NCBI GenBank assembly: GCA_023262195.1 | Contig: JALRDM010000302.1 | Coordinates: forward strand, 1 to 6,498 | Direction: 5' to 3' | DNA: 6,498 nt | DNA from: Salibacteraceae bacterium | GTDB lineage: Bacteria > Bacteroidota > Bacteroidia > Flavobacteriales_G > Salibacteraceae | Shown here: one piece after another, positions 6,367-6,498 of the stretch | Numbering within the stretch: the first letter of the stretch is position 1 | Layout: the number at the start of each line of letters is the position of its first letter | Program-made: the position numbers and the translations under genes | The notes under the pieces: model-generated | What the model was told of the DNA's origin: nothing | The model's input: only the letters and a program-made list of their open reading frames with translations | Databases searched by the model: none

Positions 6367-6498
6367 TCTAGACCAAACGGAATCTGGAGGAGAAAAGATT
6401 GATAGCTTAGTAGCAATGGGCGGTGTAAGTAAGGATGTGATAACCAAAGATTTTCAGGGAGGCGATATTACGGTTGCCTTGGGTGGAACCGATATAAA
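6317..6498 (+). CDS. LiaF-type C-terminal domain, partial (runs off window; probably the same gene as the preceding frame)
   Basis: In the +1 frame relative to the membrane domain, 60 residues are visible before the window ends. They start with a basic stretch (GKKRERGKRERFNLDQ), then EKIDSLVAMGGVSKDV and ITKDFQGGDITVALGGTDI. This is the repeated 'ID...FGGV.K..I....F.GGDIT..MGG..I' pattern of the cell-wall-active antibiotic response (LiaF C-terminal) domain, which folds as a beta-helix-like structure. The ATG at 6317 is the first in-frame ATG I identified. It would make a separate gene overlapping the preceding frame by 50 bp, but there is no Shine-Dalgarno or promoter there. It is more likely the second half of one gene, displaced by one base at the A-run. 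The domain assignment is fairly secure; the start is not. Confidence 0.65.
   Translation, partial: MGVVGKKRERGKRERFNLDQTESGGEKIDSLVAMGGVSKDVITKDFQGGDITVALGGTDI
6331..6338 (+). other. Run of eight A residues at the frame switch of the LiaF-like gene
   Basis: The eight A residues lie after a TGG codon and before GGGAGC. With seven A residues (or ten), the membrane frame reads straight into the C-terminal domain as W-K-K-R-E-R-G-K-R. With eight it ends at the TAA at 6364-6366. The run is thus the most likely site of an indel, a sequencing error or transcriptional slippage. Confidence 0.7.

Noticed and set aside
6386..6418. GGAGGAG followed by an in-frame ATG at 6416 as a separate start for the LiaF C-terminal domain
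   Set aside because: The spacing of more than 20 nt is too long, and the start would cut into the conserved IDSLVAMGG strand.

Overview
The window looks like chromosomal DNA of a Bacteroidota bacterium, perhaps a Flavobacteriales-type lineage. The evidence is the style of GuaA and FabG, the almost complete lack of Shine-Dalgarno sequences before gene starts, and three copies of the Bacteroidota -7 promoter octamer TAnnTTTG just upstream of genes. The Sec signal peptides ending in ...AQ or ...GQ and the LysM plus periplasmic-binding-fold protein also fit. HemF needs oxygen, so the organism very probably respires aerobically. I see no tRNA, rRNA, CRISPR array, insertion sequence or phage gene.

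Left part (1-4601, + strand): the C-terminal third of a FabG-type 3-oxoacyl-ACP reductase, a 99-bp gap with a candidate promoter, then a tightly overlapping run of three genes. These are guaA (GMP synthase), an exported protein with three LysM repeats and a type-1 periplasmic-binding fold, and hemF (oxygen-dependent coproporphyrinogen III oxidase). The overlaps of 10 and 25 bp imply one transcript and probably translational coupling, although purine synthesis, envelope and haem functions have no obvious biochemical link.

Middle part (4607-5674, - strand): two small exported proteins, read right to left. One is a predicted eight-stranded outer-membrane beta-barrel; the other is a 160-residue secreted protein of unknown function. 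They converge on hemF with only 5 bp between the stop codons.

Right part (5675-6498): a 224-bp divergent intergenic region with a 14-bp perfect palindrome and a good promoter octamer, then a LiaF-like membrane protein. Its four-helix membrane domain and its C-terminal domain are in different frames, and the switch point is a run of eight A residues. One base fewer in that run would join them into one ordinary LiaF-like protein. The gene is therefore frameshifted, misread, split, or expressed by slippage.

Most of the window is housekeeping or ordinary envelope genes, and I do not see a convincing new system. The points most worth checking are the split LiaF-like gene, the possibly leaderless guaA transcript, and the LysM/binding-fold protein embedded between guaA and hemF.
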